Of a DNA stretch of 64,000 nucleotides, positions 12,648 through 23,460 are shown piece by piece. The DNA lies in assembly GCA_003255065.1 (NCBI GenBank), contig QAOA01002296.1:342654-406653 (forward strand). Reading direction: 5' to 3'. The translations under genes were made by a program, and so were the position numbers. The notes beneath the pieces were generated by a model that saw only the letters and a list, made by a program, of their open reading frames with translations, was not told where the DNA came from and ran no database searches. Position 1 is the first letter of the stretch, and each line of letters begins with the position of its first letter. The DNA is from Cercis canadensis. Lineage: Eukaryota > Streptophyta > Magnoliopsida > Fabales > Fabaceae.

Positions 12648-14815
12648 CACTACAAGAAAAAACGCTTTTTCTCACAAAAGAAATATGTGAGAAAAAGGAA
12701 AAAATTCTGTGAGAAATATTGTTCTCATGGACTTTCTCATGGATTTAGGTCCGTGATAAAAAGTGGTGTGACAAACTAAGTTTGTCACGCAAATTATCAT
12801 TCGTAAGAAATTTCTCACAAAATAACTCCCAGAGAAAATAGAAACATTCCATGAGAAATATGAGCGAAGTCTCACAAGGTCGTGGATTTTCTCACGGAAT
12901 AAGTCCGTGAAAATTTTTTCTCACATACTTTATTCAAGAGAAAGCCTGTAAAAAGTTACAAATTTTTTTTTTAAAATTTTCTCATGGACATTTCCATAAG
13001 AAATTCCATGAGAAATTCTTCTACACTCACCCCCAATATGTTTTTCTTCAACAGCACAAGCAGAATAACAGTAACAGTAGCATGACAGAATGCAATCCAA
13101 ATTTATATAAATTAAAGAATTTATACATAAAAATAATGTAAAGAAAACATATACAAAAAGAATGTTTACATATCTCTAAGTTCTACTAAAGTTTCAAAAC
13201 CGTGAGAAATGAGAGTTGAACATAAAATGTAGCGTCAAGAGCAATGATATAAACATAAGTTCTTTAACACAAAAACACAACACATTAGTAGACAAAATTT
13301 CAGCAAAAAATATTTAAAAAGACAACATAGAAGAAAATGCAGCTATGTAATTAACAATAAGTACATGAATTATGTTGTTCAACCAGTATAAATATGTACC
13401 TAGAGAAACAAAAGAGAGGTTCTAAAAAATTTAATTGACCTATTTGCTCCCAAAACTCTACCGTCCTATTAGTGGAACAATTACTTCAAGAACAGTTCTA
13501 AAATCGGGGACTATCCGAGTGTTAATCTTATGCAATTCACTCTCAGACTAGTTTCTAAGTTAACCTAACTAACTTATCATATATAACTCTAAAGTGTATT
13601 CATTCCAAAAGTTTTCAATATATATTATGCTCACAATCCATATCATTACAAATAAGTTACTATCCAACATATCCTCCATCACATTACAAACAAAATTATA
13701 CAAACAATTTATATATAACATACAACAATAGCCCCAAATAGAATTCTTAAAATTTCAACAATTTCACACATACNTCCATATCATTACAAATAAATTACTA
13801 TCCAACATATCCTCCATCACATTACAAACAAAATTATACAAACAATTTATATATAACATACAACAATAGCCCCAAATAGAATTCTTAAAATTTCAACAAT
13901 TTCACACATACTTTAATTTAATAAATTACTCTCTAAACCCCACAAAATTAAAATTCATTCATACTAATTCAAAAAAATAACAAAAAATATCCAAACCCTC
14001 TACATATGTCATACATCAAAAGCCCTCAAAAAATTGGAACAAAAAAAAAATCCACAACTACTTCAATTTTAACATTGAAATTCAGGTTCAACATCAAAGG
14101 TAAACTCATAAACCAAACCACTATCAACTTTATAATTCATCAAATATCCATCCATAACCAATCTACACTTAAACTAGTAAAAAAATATAGATAAAACCCA
14201 CTAATTTTGTGCATCATTGAGAAAGAAATTGTAAGAGAAATTCTGAGAGAATTGGAGAAAAATGACCTACCTCAACTTTAACGCTTCAAAAGAAGGATGT
14301 AGACTGTCTACACACGCCAGAAAACGCCCTCAAGTCACCGAAAACCGCCGCCCATTTCCATTGTTGAAGAGAAATTGCCGAGATAGAGGAACTTTTCTAA
14401 CTTGCAAATAAGAAAGATGAGTCTTAAGGATGGGTATAATTTCCAGATTTTTCATGAACGTTCTCACAGAAAAAGTCCGTGAGAAAATCCTGCCCAAATT
14501 TCAAGCCTTTAATGAAACAGTGCGTTTGGATTCTCACGGAAAAAGTTCGTGAGAAACCTCATCCAAAAACTATGTGTTCATGTTTCTCAAGGACGGATTG
14601 TTCGTGAGAAACATAAATGACATGTACTTTTGGGATTTCTCACGGATTTGCATTGTGAGAACGTTTTTCACGCCACATTTTGGCCATACTCTCTTGGAAT
14701 TTCTCACGGATTTGCATCATGAGAAAGTCCTTCATTTTAAGCTTTCGTGACGAAATCCTATTTTTTTCGTGAGAATTTCTCACAGAATTTGTGTTCGTAA
14801 GTAAAATCTATTGTG
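12648..14815. mobile_element. Non-autonomous CACTA (En/Spm-type) DNA transposon
   Basis: The left end is the canonical CACTACAAGAAAA (12648-12660). The right end reads as the inverse CACAATAGATTTTAC (14815 leftward). The element is flanked by the 3-bp target-site duplication ATA (12645-12647 and 14816-14818), as expected for the CACTA superfamily. Both ends hold clusters of subterminal repeats of the type TTCTCACGGA / TCCGTGAGAA in both orientations (about 12660-13020 and 14460-14800), the kind of site the transposase binds. There is no transposase or other long open frame inside the 2.17 kb, so it would need a transposase supplied from elsewhere. A 137-bp internal repeat around an N (13774) is probably an assembly error. 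Confidence 0.9.
13637..13911. repeat. 137-bp direct duplication separated by a single N (probable assembly artefact)
   Basis: Positions 13637-13773 and 13775-13911 are the same sequence with one visible difference, and a single N (13774) stands exactly between them. The same pattern recurs at 40010-40330. This is what is expected when two overlapping contig ends are placed end to end instead of being merged. Confidence 0.85.
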
Positions 14816-14818
14816 ATA

Positions 14819-15820
14819 CTTAATAGAAATATCAAATAAAGCTTATTTTTCTAACAATACAAATTTGATAATGCATTGAAGCAAGCTTGAAACTCATTGA
14901 ACTCATTTTTGGTGACCTATAAAATTTTCCTAAGGTTAGTGTGTATGTACCAACAATTTTTCATAATATTAATCATTACTAGGTCAATAACATGCAAATC
15001 TAATAACACATCTTTTGGTTACTAAAGAGCTAATATTAAAGATTTTATTATTGTTATGTATTCTCATTTTTTTTTGCTCAGCACGTTATACTCATTTGTA
15101 ATTAAAGAATCATTATTAAATATATACTGTGAAAACCAAAACCAAGAAACAATTTTGCCTTTTTCTCTTTCCTGGGTGTCCCAATCCTTGAGATTCCTTT
15201 GGTACTAGTTAGAAATTATCCTTTGTTGCAAGTGGCTTTGAAAGTGTTGATCATTTTTCTGAAGATTAGGCTTTCCTTCAGCTTTTTCCTGAAATTTGAA
15301 GAGTAAGTCAATGTGGACCCAATATCCATGCAATGTGGACGTGGAAAGCAAATTGGGGAACACGAATAAGGGAATCTTGTCTTTTCATGTGCGGTGGGAG
15401 GGAATCTTGGAGCCCTCCTTTTTTGTCACCCACGAATCTTATCAACAAACAGACGTACGCTTCCCAGCCACACATTCACCACACAACATACGATTCGACC
15501 AAGCTATTTGCGTGATGCTATTCTTGTGCTAATCATATAGAGTTTGAGTTGAAACGTGAAATTAATAGGTTCTTAAGATAATTTTAATATTATAGGCTTT
15601 TTAATATTAAATTTTAACATAAAAAATTTAATAGTGTTAAAAAAATGTCTTTCAAATAATATATTATACGAGAAATTTAATCATTTCACACTTTATAATA
15701 GATACCTACTTAAAAGATATTTTATTTTAGCATTATTGGTTCTTTTATGTTAAGTTCTAGCATCACACAATAATAAGCTCTATTTTTTACTAATATTAAT
15801 TTAAGAGACATAAATTTAAA
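14819..15820. other. Intergenic, no supported gene
   Basis: An island of higher GC at about 15290-15535 carries a 78-codon plus-strand open frame with no recognisable domain. It could be a remnant exon. The rest is AT-rich. Confidence 0.4.
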
Positions 15821-16272
15821 GTTTAAATATCTTGTAGGTATTTGTAATTTGGACAAATTTTGAATAAGGTCTTTATAATTTTTTTTTTTTTAGAGTCTTT
15901 ATAGTTTAATTTTTTTTTAATTGAGCCTCTGCTATCATCTAGTAATTATAATTTTATCATTTTAGTGCTAATGTAACAAATGATTTGTTTATATGATAAT
16001 AAAAAAAGTTGACGTGGTACCAAAGTGACATAAAAATTATCATCTCATCAAATTTTGGCTCAAAAAAATACATAAAAAAGTTGATGAGATATCAAATTTT
16101 GTGCCATTTTGACACCATGTTAGTTTCTTTTATTGTCACATAGACAAGTCATTTGTCATGTTAGCGACCCAATTAAAAAAAATTTAAATTATAAAAACTT
16201 CAAAAAAAAAAAATTATAAAGACTTGATTCAAAATTCGTTCAAACTATAGAGACTTGTAATATATTTAAACC
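15821..16272. mobile_element. Foldback MITE, probably Mutator-type (copy 1)
   Basis: Almost the entire 452 bp is an imperfect palindrome. The left arm (for example 'aatttggacaaattttgaa', 15846-15864, and 'aacaaatgatttgtttatat', 15976-15995) is answered in inverse order in the right arm (16140-16260). The ends read GTTTAAATAT and its inverse, ATATTTAAACC. A 10-bp target duplication TAAATTTAAA flanks it (15811-15820 and 16273-16282). Target duplications of 9-10 bp with long inverted arms point to the Mutator superfamily. A second copy is at 41822-42285. Confidence 0.82.
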
Positions 16273-17040
16273 TAAATTTAAATGTAAAACTTAATTTTTA
16301 TCAAAAAAATATAAAGATTAAAATTTCTTAAGTTTTTAATATAATTATTTTTGTTTGGAAAAATGAATCTTAAGTATGAGAAGGAATTTATTTTCTTTTT
16401 TAGTTTGTCACATAGGAAATGACTAACCTACATTCAAATTATTTGGTTATCATTATTTTCTTTAGCAATGTAATTATTGTGTCAGTAAATGATTATCAAT
16501 TTATCCTATTCAATACTCTCTTACTTTAAAAATTAGCCGCATTTGCTCAAACTTTTTTATAATAAAAAAAAAAATTTGAGCCATGTAGTTAATTTTATCA
16601 TTTTAATATGCAACAAACTACAAAGAAAATAAGTTAAATTTTAGGAGAATGATATTAGAGTTTTTTTATTTATAAATGTTGGATGCAACCAAAATTTAAT
16701 TAAAATATTTCTTGATATTATATAATTTTTTATTTATATTTAAACATATAAATTATATATTAAATAAAATAACATACGTGTTATAAATAATAGTTACGTA
16801 TATGAATATAATCGTATAATAGAAAATATTATACCTAAAATTAATTTTATTTTCCCTAATTGTTTTTCCATATCACTCTTTTAAGTAATGTCGTAAATAG
16901 AATAATACACGTCTATTTATTCCGTTGCTTTTCCCTACCTAACTCCAGATTCCTCGCACGCGTGATTCTCACAATTTCTGGGCGTAGCTAAAAAGAAGGA
17001 GGAGCACGTAAACAGAGAGGGTGGTTTGGTAAATTCAACA
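16273..17040. other. AT-rich distal upstream region of the AdoMetDC gene
   Basis: No gene seen. The sequence becomes less AT-rich from about 16940 as the promoter is approached. Confidence 0.5.
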
Positions 17041-17044
17041 CCGA

Positions 17045-17085
17045 CACGTGGCAATATCTGAAGGATGCTTCATAGCCCTATATAA
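17045..17085 (+). promoter_or_regulatory. AdoMetDC promoter: G-box/ABRE and TATA box
   Basis: CACGTGGC at 17045-17052 is a G-box with ABRE core, bound in plants by bZIP and bHLH factors. TATATAA at 17079-17085 is a good TATA box and predicts transcription starting near 17110. The transcript leader then runs through a large 5' UTR intron (17448-18338) to the two uORFs. The role in ABA or light response is inferred from the motif only. Confidence 0.6.
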
Positions 17086-17447
17086 TGAGCTCCTCCACGT
17101 TACGAGTGTTCCGACTCCACAGAAACTCTTTGATCGAAGCCTCAAATTCTTTGGCTATTTTCTGCCTCTCACCATTGCTGTTTGCCTCTTGAATTTCTTG
17201 GCTACAAGGCTTTGATATTAGGGTTTTCTTGAATTTTCCTTCTGATTTCGCCCTCTGGTTCTCGAAATTTTGAATTACTGTAAGCCCATTATGATTCGTT
17301 AAATTTCTGTAGAATTTTATCTTCCTCTTAAACGATTCCATTGTTGATTCTTCTTCTCTATTTTGGTTCAGGTTAATTTGGATAACAGGTTCTGATTACG
17401 AAAGGGGATATCAGAGAAGCTTAATTGGTTCTGCAATTGTTTAATTT

Positions 17448-18338
17448 GTAAGTATCAATTTTTTCTTGATAATTACCATTGAGCTGATTAATTGCATTCC
17501 TTCATCTCTGGTGGAAAGAGGGATTAAAGGGAGGAATGCGGGTGCTTTTCTTTATATTTATTGGTTTGTTTGTATTTTTGATGAATTGGGTTTTTGTTTC
17601 ATATCAATGATTTAAGCGAAACTTGAGGCCTGGCTTTTATTTTAAAAATATTTGGAAGTGTAATTTTTATTTATTTATTTATCATAAGCCTTTTGCCTCG
17701 TTCTTCTTCTCTTTTGTGCTGTGGAGATGTGGGGAGGTAGAGTTCTGCATTTGTGGTGGTAAACTTACTATTTGTCTCTGATATTTTCTTTTACGTAGGA
17801 GAATAGAATTATCAAAAATTTGCTAAATTTTCTGCATGATTTTCAATTTTGAAACTTGCTCAACAAATTGTCACATTCTAATCGAGGTTAAGAACTAGTT
17901 GAATCATTAAAAGGAAAAAAGTGTTTTTGTTGTGAAGAATACTAGTCTTCTAGATTTTGGAGTGTTTTTTCTATTACTGTTTAATATTTTTATATATAGC
18001 ATGCATATGATAAGGTGGTTTTGATATATGGCTTCTCTTACTGCTACCTGTGTACCTCTTATTTTTCTTTCTTAGCTCTTGTTTATATCAAATTTGGTTA
18101 CAGCTTTGTATTGCATTCTTTGTATTTCTGTTGTTTATATCAAATTTGGTTACAGTTCTGCTAGTTACTAACAAGGTTAATTTGTTACAACTTATAAGGT
18201 TTTCTCTTTCCTTATCAGTTCATATCTCGTGATTCTTTATTTCAGTCAATTAGTTCTGTTGCATTAAAAACTGATCAGTTTTGTTGAAATAAATATGAAG
18301 TCTTTCTGTCATTGATTTGTGGTTCATTGTTTTGGCAG
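17448..18338 (+). other. 5' UTR intron of the AdoMetDC gene
   Basis: Donor TTT|GTAAGTAT at 17448 and acceptor TTTGGCAG ending at 18338 fit plant splice consensus well. The downstream exon opens only ten bases before the tiny uORF. A further leader intron (about 17279-17369, ACTG|TAAG...TTCAG region) is possible but uncertain. Plant AdoMetDC genes are known for introns in the leader. Confidence 0.65.
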
Positions 18339-18348
18339 GAAGTTCTGA

Positions 18349-18357
18349 ATGAGCTGA
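18349..18357 (+). promoter_or_regulatory. Tiny uORF of the AdoMetDC leader
   Basis: The frame is ATG AGC TGA (Met-Ser-stop). Its final A at 18357 is also the A of the next ATG, so the tiny and small uORFs overlap by one base. This exact overlap is the known arrangement in plant AdoMetDC mRNAs. There the tiny uORF lets ribosomes bypass the inhibitory small uORF when polyamines are low. Confidence 0.9.
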
Positions 18358-18601
18358 TGGAGTCCAAAGGTGGGAAGAAGAAGTCTAGTAGTAGTAAATC
18401 CTTATGCTACGAAGCTCCTCTCGGTTATATCATTGAAGACGTTCGACCATACGGTGGAATCAAGAAGTTCAGATCTGCTGCATACTCCAACGTAAGTTCC
18501 TTTTTTATTTCTTTTCATAATTGGAGATTATTATCACTAAAATGGCCTTTGATTTACCACCATCTTGTTTTCTTGTGCAGTGCGTCCGCAAACCATCCTG
18601 A
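18357..18601 (+). CDS. Conserved small uORF peptide of AdoMetDC (51 aa, split by an intron)
   Basis: The coding parts are 18357-18491 and 18581-18601, joined over an 89-bp intron (AAC|GTAAGT ... TTGTGCAG|TGC). The 51-residue peptide begins MESKGGKKKSSSSKS, contains LCYEAPLGY and EDVRP, and ends SNCVRKPS, all conserved across plant AdoMetDC small uORFs (the family indexed as CPuORF9 in Arabidopsis). Family knowledge: translation of this peptide stalls ribosomes when spermidine or spermine is high and so represses the downstream enzyme ORF. The intron position close to the C-terminus means splicing is needed to make the conserved end. Confidence 0.95.
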
Positions 18602-18747
18602 GATTTCTTTGGTTGTTTCATAACCCCTAGGTTTTGCACCCTGTTATTAGTCTACTTGCCTTCTCCTTCTCCCTCTTCCTCTCCTTGTTGCTTCCCTTGT
18701 TTTCTTGTTCTCTGTCTACGTGGTGACATTTGCTTCTTCAAGTCAAG

Positions 18748-19833
18748 ATGGCCTTGACGTGCTCTGCTATTGGTTTTGAAGGCTATGAAAAGAGGCTTGA
18801 GATATCTTTCTTTGAGCCTGGCATGTTTGCTGATCCCAGAGGTTTAGGCCTTCGATCTTTGTCTAAAGACCAGGTGGATGAGATTCTGAAACCAGCAGAG
18901 TGCACCATTGTTTCTTCACTGTCGAATGATTATGTTGATTCTTACGTTCTTTCAGAATCTAGCCTATTTGTCTATCCTTATGAAATTATCATCAAAACTT
19001 GTGGGACTACCAAACTGCTTATGTCCATCCCAGCCATTCTTAAGTTGGCTGATGCTCTTTCCCTTGCTGTGAAATCTGTGAGGTACACTCGAGGAAGCTT
19101 CATTTTTCCTGGGGCGCAGCCATTCCCACATCGTAGCTTTTCAGAGGAAGTTGCTGTTCTTGATAGCTATTTTCCCAACCTGGGTTCAGGCAGCAAAGCA
19201 TATGTGATGGGTGACCCTGACAAGTCACAGATTTGGCACATCTACTCTGCTTGTGCACAGCTGCAGTGCTCATCAGAAGCAATCTACACTCTAGAGATGT
19301 GCATGACTGGCTTAGACACAAAAAGGGCATCTGTGTTTTTCAAAAGCAATACATGTTCAGCAGCTCGGATGACTGAAAATTCTGGGATCAGGAAGATTCT
19401 TCCTCAATCTGACATATGTGATTTTGAGTTCGATCCATGTGGATATTCAATGAACGCAATTGAAGGGAATGCAATTTCCACTATCCATGTCACCCCAGAA
19501 GATGGTTTCAGTTATGCAAGTTTTGAAGCAGTGGGCTATGATTTTGAAGACATCAATCTGACTGAGCTTGTAGAAAGGGTTTTAGTGTGCTTCCAGCCGG
19601 CTGAGTTTTCTGTTGCTTTGCACACTGATGTGCATGGTGAAACACTTGTTGACAAATTTCCCCTCGACTTAGAAGGGTACTACTGCGCAGAGATGAGCAA
19701 TGAAGTGCTCGGAGCTGGTGGTTCTGTTGGATACCATAGTTTTATTAGAGCTGGAGGCTGTCCATCTCCAAGGTCTATTCTGAAATGCTGCTGGAGTGAG
19801 GACGAGAAGGACGAGGAAGCGGGAGAGTTCTAA
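18748..19833 (+). CDS. SAMDC: S-adenosylmethionine decarboxylase proenzyme
   Basis: An intronless main ORF of 361 residues beginning [16 protein letters not shown], the usual plant length. The enzyme decarboxylates S-adenosylmethionine to give the aminopropyl donor for spermidine and spermine synthesis, in the cytosol. Visible family features: substrate-site residues FEGYEKRLE (10-18); the self-cleavage site in [10 protein letters not shown], where cleavage between E70 and S71 converts the serine to the pyruvoyl cofactor; the conserved cysteine C85 in KTCGTT; and the PEST-like [12 protein letters not shown] near the centre, linked to rapid turnover. The ATG at 18748 is chosen because upstream codons in frame lack another ATG and the family starts with [14 protein letters not shown]. 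Two uORFs upstream indicate polyamine feedback at translation. Confidence 0.98.
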   Translation: MALTCSAIGFEGYEKRLEISFFEPGMFADPRGLGLRSLSKDQVDEILKPAECTIVSSLSNDYVDSYVLSESSLFVYPYEIIIKTCGTTKLLMSIPAILKLADALSLAVKSVRYTRGSFIFPGAQPFPHRSFSEEVAVLDSYFPNLGSGSKAYVMGDPDKSQIWHIYSACAQLQCSSEAIYTLEMCMTGLDTKRASVFFKSNTCSAARMTENSGIRKILPQSDICDFEFDPCGYSMNAIEGNAISTIHVTPEDGFSYASFEAVGYDFEDINLTELVERVLVCFQPAEFSVALHTDVHGETLVDKFPLDLEGYYCAEMSNEVLGAGGSVGYHSFIRAGGCPSPRSILKCCWSEDEKDEEAGEF

Positions 19834-20284
19834 TTCTGGATTTGATCTTTTGGTGTGTTTAGTCTAATTACTTAAATAAATCTTGGGGTTATGTTGTAAG
19901 GGTGGCACAATGAACTTGCTATATGTGTTTATTTATTAGTCAATTATGAGTTTCTATTATTACTTTGGTTTTTCTCAGACTTGTCAAGTGTGTAACAGAT
20001 ACTGACTCCATGATGGAGGTGTTGGACCTGTATTTTATTGTTGAAATAATGCTATTCGTATTGTAATATTTATATCTTTTTCTTCTGTGGTTTTGGTCAT
20101 TAACACAAATGCATTATTTGGCAATTCTAGACTTAAGGCAGCACCTTTCTCACAGCTGCGCTTCTGGTTGATGCGCAGGTTTTTGTGCTTGGTTTCAGTG
20201 TGAGAATTCTTTTGGTTATATCAGCCTGCACTATTTTGAGCCTCATGGAATTTTGATTTTAGTGGTCATAGATGTAACATTAGC

Positions 20285-20425
20285 AAACCTCAGGGTTTGG
20301 CCTGATGGTAAGAGATGTAATAAGTTCATCCAAAGCTAGCTGAGATTCGAGTCCTGGGACTTAGCACCCATGATAATTTTTCCCTTAAATGCAATGTAGG
20401 GAGTGCATCCTTAAGATCGCTTAGG
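20285..20425 (+). mobile_element. tRNA-derived SINE-like sequence
   Basis: A pol III A-box-like stretch (tggcctgatggtaagag, about 20297-20313) is followed about 35 bases on by a B box (gattcgagtcctggg, about 20345-20359) and a body typical of plant tRNA-derived SINEs. No secure tail or target-site duplication could be defined, so the limits are approximate. Confidence 0.5.
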
Positions 20426-21429
20426 TGCGCAAAAGCTAGTCCGAAAATACCCTTAAAAAAGATGCAACTTTATCAAATCTTTTTTGGTACTAGCAAAATT
20501 CGATTCACAGCAATGTTTAATGAGCAATTGTGTATGGATATTGCATTGGAGTGATTCTATCTGTTGGGCTGGACTAATGTCCAACACAAACTTTGTTAGG
20601 TACGTTGCATATATTCTGAGAATTTCAAGTGCAACAGATAAACATCTAGTGGAAGCATACAATGGAGAGCAAATCATGTTCGGAATCTAATAAAGAAGTA
20701 GGAATATATGAGAGCAGTCATGCACATTCATTCATTGACTGAGAGTTTCTTAAGTGGCTAGAGTTTTCTTTATTCTTGATAGGACCTTGTCATTTGTCAA
20801 TCCTTGTAGTTGGGCCTCAAGAATCATGTGATTAATATGTGCTCTAAGAACAAAACTTTATCACGTCAAGGAATTAATTTGGTATTGGAATTTGTTCTTT
20901 CTACTAAAGAATGATTGCCAATGCTGAACGTGTATGCTTATGCAAAGCCAAAGGCGTATGAGAGATGACTAATTGTTGTTTCTTATATTCGCATTAAAAG
21001 AAAAAAAAATTGTTTCTTTTCTCAGTTATTCTTAATCGATTTATCTCGATTATTGTTTTCCTAAATTGTATATGCCTCTAGCTTAAAAAATTTGTAATGA
21101 TTATCGATTTTGACTGATGTTAATTATTGTTCAAATATAAGTAACAAAGCACAAATAATTAAGGAAACTCTTAAAAAAGTTGAGTCTCAAGTTTGAATCT
21201 CCATTTTATATCCTTGGTTGGTTAGTGGACGAAAAATTAAAAGTCCATTCAAATGTAAAAATAATATTTTTCTTTATATAAGAGATCCAAATTTAGTTGC
21301 ACAAGTTAGTGGTATGCTTGAATTTTTTATCTCCAATAAATGCAAAACCAATTTTTTTTTTTTTTTATTAAAGTGGGTTTCTAAATCTCATTCATTAAAC
21401 TATGTGCAATCACATATGTTAAATGAACC

Positions 21430-21515
21430 AAATAGCCTGTAATTGAGTAATATTGAGATCGTTCTCAAGGCTTGTGAGTTTTGTGTTTGAACTCATAACT
21501 GTAGCCAAAGAACCA
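21430..21515 (+). repeat. SINE-like repeat (family of 3.3 and 44.0 kb)
   Basis: It contains 'gagatcgttctcaaggc' and ends with 'gccaaagaaccaaaaaaac'. It shares motif order with the segments at 3340-3440 and 43965-44030. The short direct repeat catatgttaaatgaa (21413-21427 and 21521-21535) brackets it and is a possible target-site duplication. Confidence 0.45.
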
Positions 21516-21762
21516 AAAAAACATATGTTAAATGAAATCAACATTGTGAGTACAGTCATTTAGCAAGGAAAAATTAAAAAAAACCAAGAAGAAACCAACC
21601 ACCTCCTACCTAGGAGGGTAACTTACGAATGAATCTCCACAATCTCAGCTAGTCAACAAGCGCTGAAGTCCCTTTCTAAGAATAGCATGAAACGTGTCCT
21701 TGAAAGCATATGTTAAGGAGGCAAGTAGCATAAATTGTAATTTAAGTAGTTGAAAAGAAAAA

Positions 21763-21802
21763 CACGTGTTGAGCAAATGCGATGCTTTCAAAAGCTATAT
21801 AT
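21763..21802 (+). promoter_or_regulatory. KIN2-like gene 1 promoter: palindromic G-box and TATA box
   Basis: ACACGTGT (core CACGTG 21763-21768) is a palindromic G-box/ABRE about 35 bp upstream of the TATA box (ctatatatac, near 21796-21805). ABREs of this type drive ABA and cold/drought induction in KIN/COR genes. The aligned position in the second copy reads CAAGTG. Confidence 0.6.
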
Positions 21803-21899
21803 ACATCGATCTCAACAGCGAAACAGATGTGCATCTCACTCAATTCTCAAATTTCAAAACAATTCTTGATCTTCAGTTTATAACATTTTCAATTCAAAG

Positions 21900-22849
21900 A
21901 TGGATTCCCAGAATAAGGTGGCATACCATGCTGGACAGGCAAAGGGCCAAGCTGAGGTAATCTACTTAGTACTCTCAAATACTCTAGTTTCTAGCTACTA
22001 GCTAGCTGTGTCTTAATTTTGATTTAATTAACTGTGATAAACAAAAATCATAAACTATACGCTAGATTATTGTGACGAAATTTGATTTTAACCGAAAAAG
22101 GTTTAAGTGTGATGATCTAAACTCAGATTTTTTCAGTTATATAATGTCTAGATGTTGTGACAAAGTTTGTGTACAAGTCATTTTTCATTTTGATTACTCA
22201 TATGGTGTGTGTCACAGTAGTTTTCTTAATATTTATTAATCATATATGTTTTTCTGTGTATTACAGGAAAAGACAAACACAATGATGGACAAGGCTGCCG
22301 ATACCGCTCAGTCTGCTAAAGAATCCATGCAAGAGGTTCTAATTTTAAACTGTCCACATTAATTTGAATCTTCGAAATTGATTATAGGGTGTGATTTGAG
22401 GTCGTTGATTTAGGTTAGGGTTTTGCACGAAAACATGAAATTCATTATGATCATTAGATAAATGATTGTGGTGGAAACTTCGACCAACTTGAAAATAAAG
22501 TTTTTACAATTTCTTACTGGGTTGTAAATTTGGAAATCGAGTAAGATTCTACTAAAAATTAAATTTAACAGCTTGAATTCAACTGGTGCGATAGTTTGTG
22601 CAATATATTAGTGTATAATAAGCATTTCTCTTTTGTATATTATATGGGCAGAAAGATTGGCAATTGTGTAGCATAAAACTTGTAAATACTCTGGTATAGA
22701 GCTAGTGAAAATACAGCTCATTAACAATAGAAGAAAAAAAAAAGTAATTCTTGTTTTATTGTGTGTAGGCTGGTCAGCAAATGATGGCTAAGGCACAAGG
22801 AGCTGTTGATGCAATCAAGGATGCAACTGGGATAAACAAACCAAACTAA
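21900..22849 (+). CDS. KIN2/LEA-like small stress protein, copy 1
   Basis: Three exons, 21900-21956, 22267-22335 and 22769-22849, encode 68 residues. The protein begins MDSQNKVAYHAGQAKGQAE and continues with the A/K/Q/M-rich repeats typical of KIN1/KIN2/COR6.6-type proteins (AQSAKESMQEAGQQ, then AKAQGAVDAIKDATG). These are small hydrophilic Ala/Lys-rich proteins of the cytosol or nucleus that accumulate in cold, drought and ABA and in pollen or seed; their biochemical role is unproven. The three exon lengths (57, 69 and 81) are all multiples of three, with phase 0 introns. It forms a tandem pair with the gene at 26187-26716. Confidence 0.93.
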
Positions 22850-23460
22850 ATGGATGCATTGTGCTGGAGTTGGTTTCCCTTGACATTCCTAAATGCCTTG
22901 CTGTTTCATCTGTAGATGTCTGTTGCAGTTCATCTCAGGGATAGTAAAAGGATGACTCCATTTCATTTCTAATGTAATCATTTCTGTCATAAATCTAGTG
23001 AAACCAATTGTTTTTTTTTTTTTTTTTTTTTTTTTTTNTTTTTTTTTAATGAGAACATACAATTTTGGATTCAAAGTCTCCAGAAAATAAAGAAGAAAAG
23101 AAATTCCTATATTCAACTAATGAAGAGCATTTTTCTTACAAGTATAGCTATCCAAAGTCACTCTATCACCTCTTGTCATCTCTTGCTTTTTTTATTTCTC
23201 TTTTTCTCTCTTTACAGGCTTCTCTCCTTTTTTGCTTTATTTGCCCGTGCATGTATGGGTATGCAACTAGTATCAATCTAAAATGCATCACTCACATTCG
23301 CATTCTTACAAACCATGATGCATATTTTCAGTTTTAAACTTCAAATTTGCAAGTCCCATAATTAAACTTATATTCACATTCTTAAAAAATAGGAAGCATA
23401 TTACAGAATTAAACACTTAAAATTTTAAATTAATTTAAAAATCATATATAGCATGAGTAT
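22850..23460. other. 3' region of KIN-like gene 1 and AT-rich spacer
   Basis: 3' UTR sequence followed by a long T run with one N (23038) and AT-rich DNA. No gene seen. Confidence 0.5.

Larger units (their letters stand above)
19834..21760. other. AdoMetDC 3' region and intergenic DNA with SINE-like repeats
   Basis: The AdoMetDC 3' UTR occupies the first 250 bases or so, with AATAAA-like signals in AT-rich sequence near 19875 and 20040. Beyond it I see only short repeats (20285-20425 and 21430-21515) and AT-rich DNA, with no convincing gene. Confidence 0.5.

Noticed and set aside
17078-17341. 87-codon minus-strand frame over the AdoMetDC leader
   Set aside because: It overlaps the TATA box and first leader exon of AdoMetDC on the other strand and shows no domain; a chance frame.
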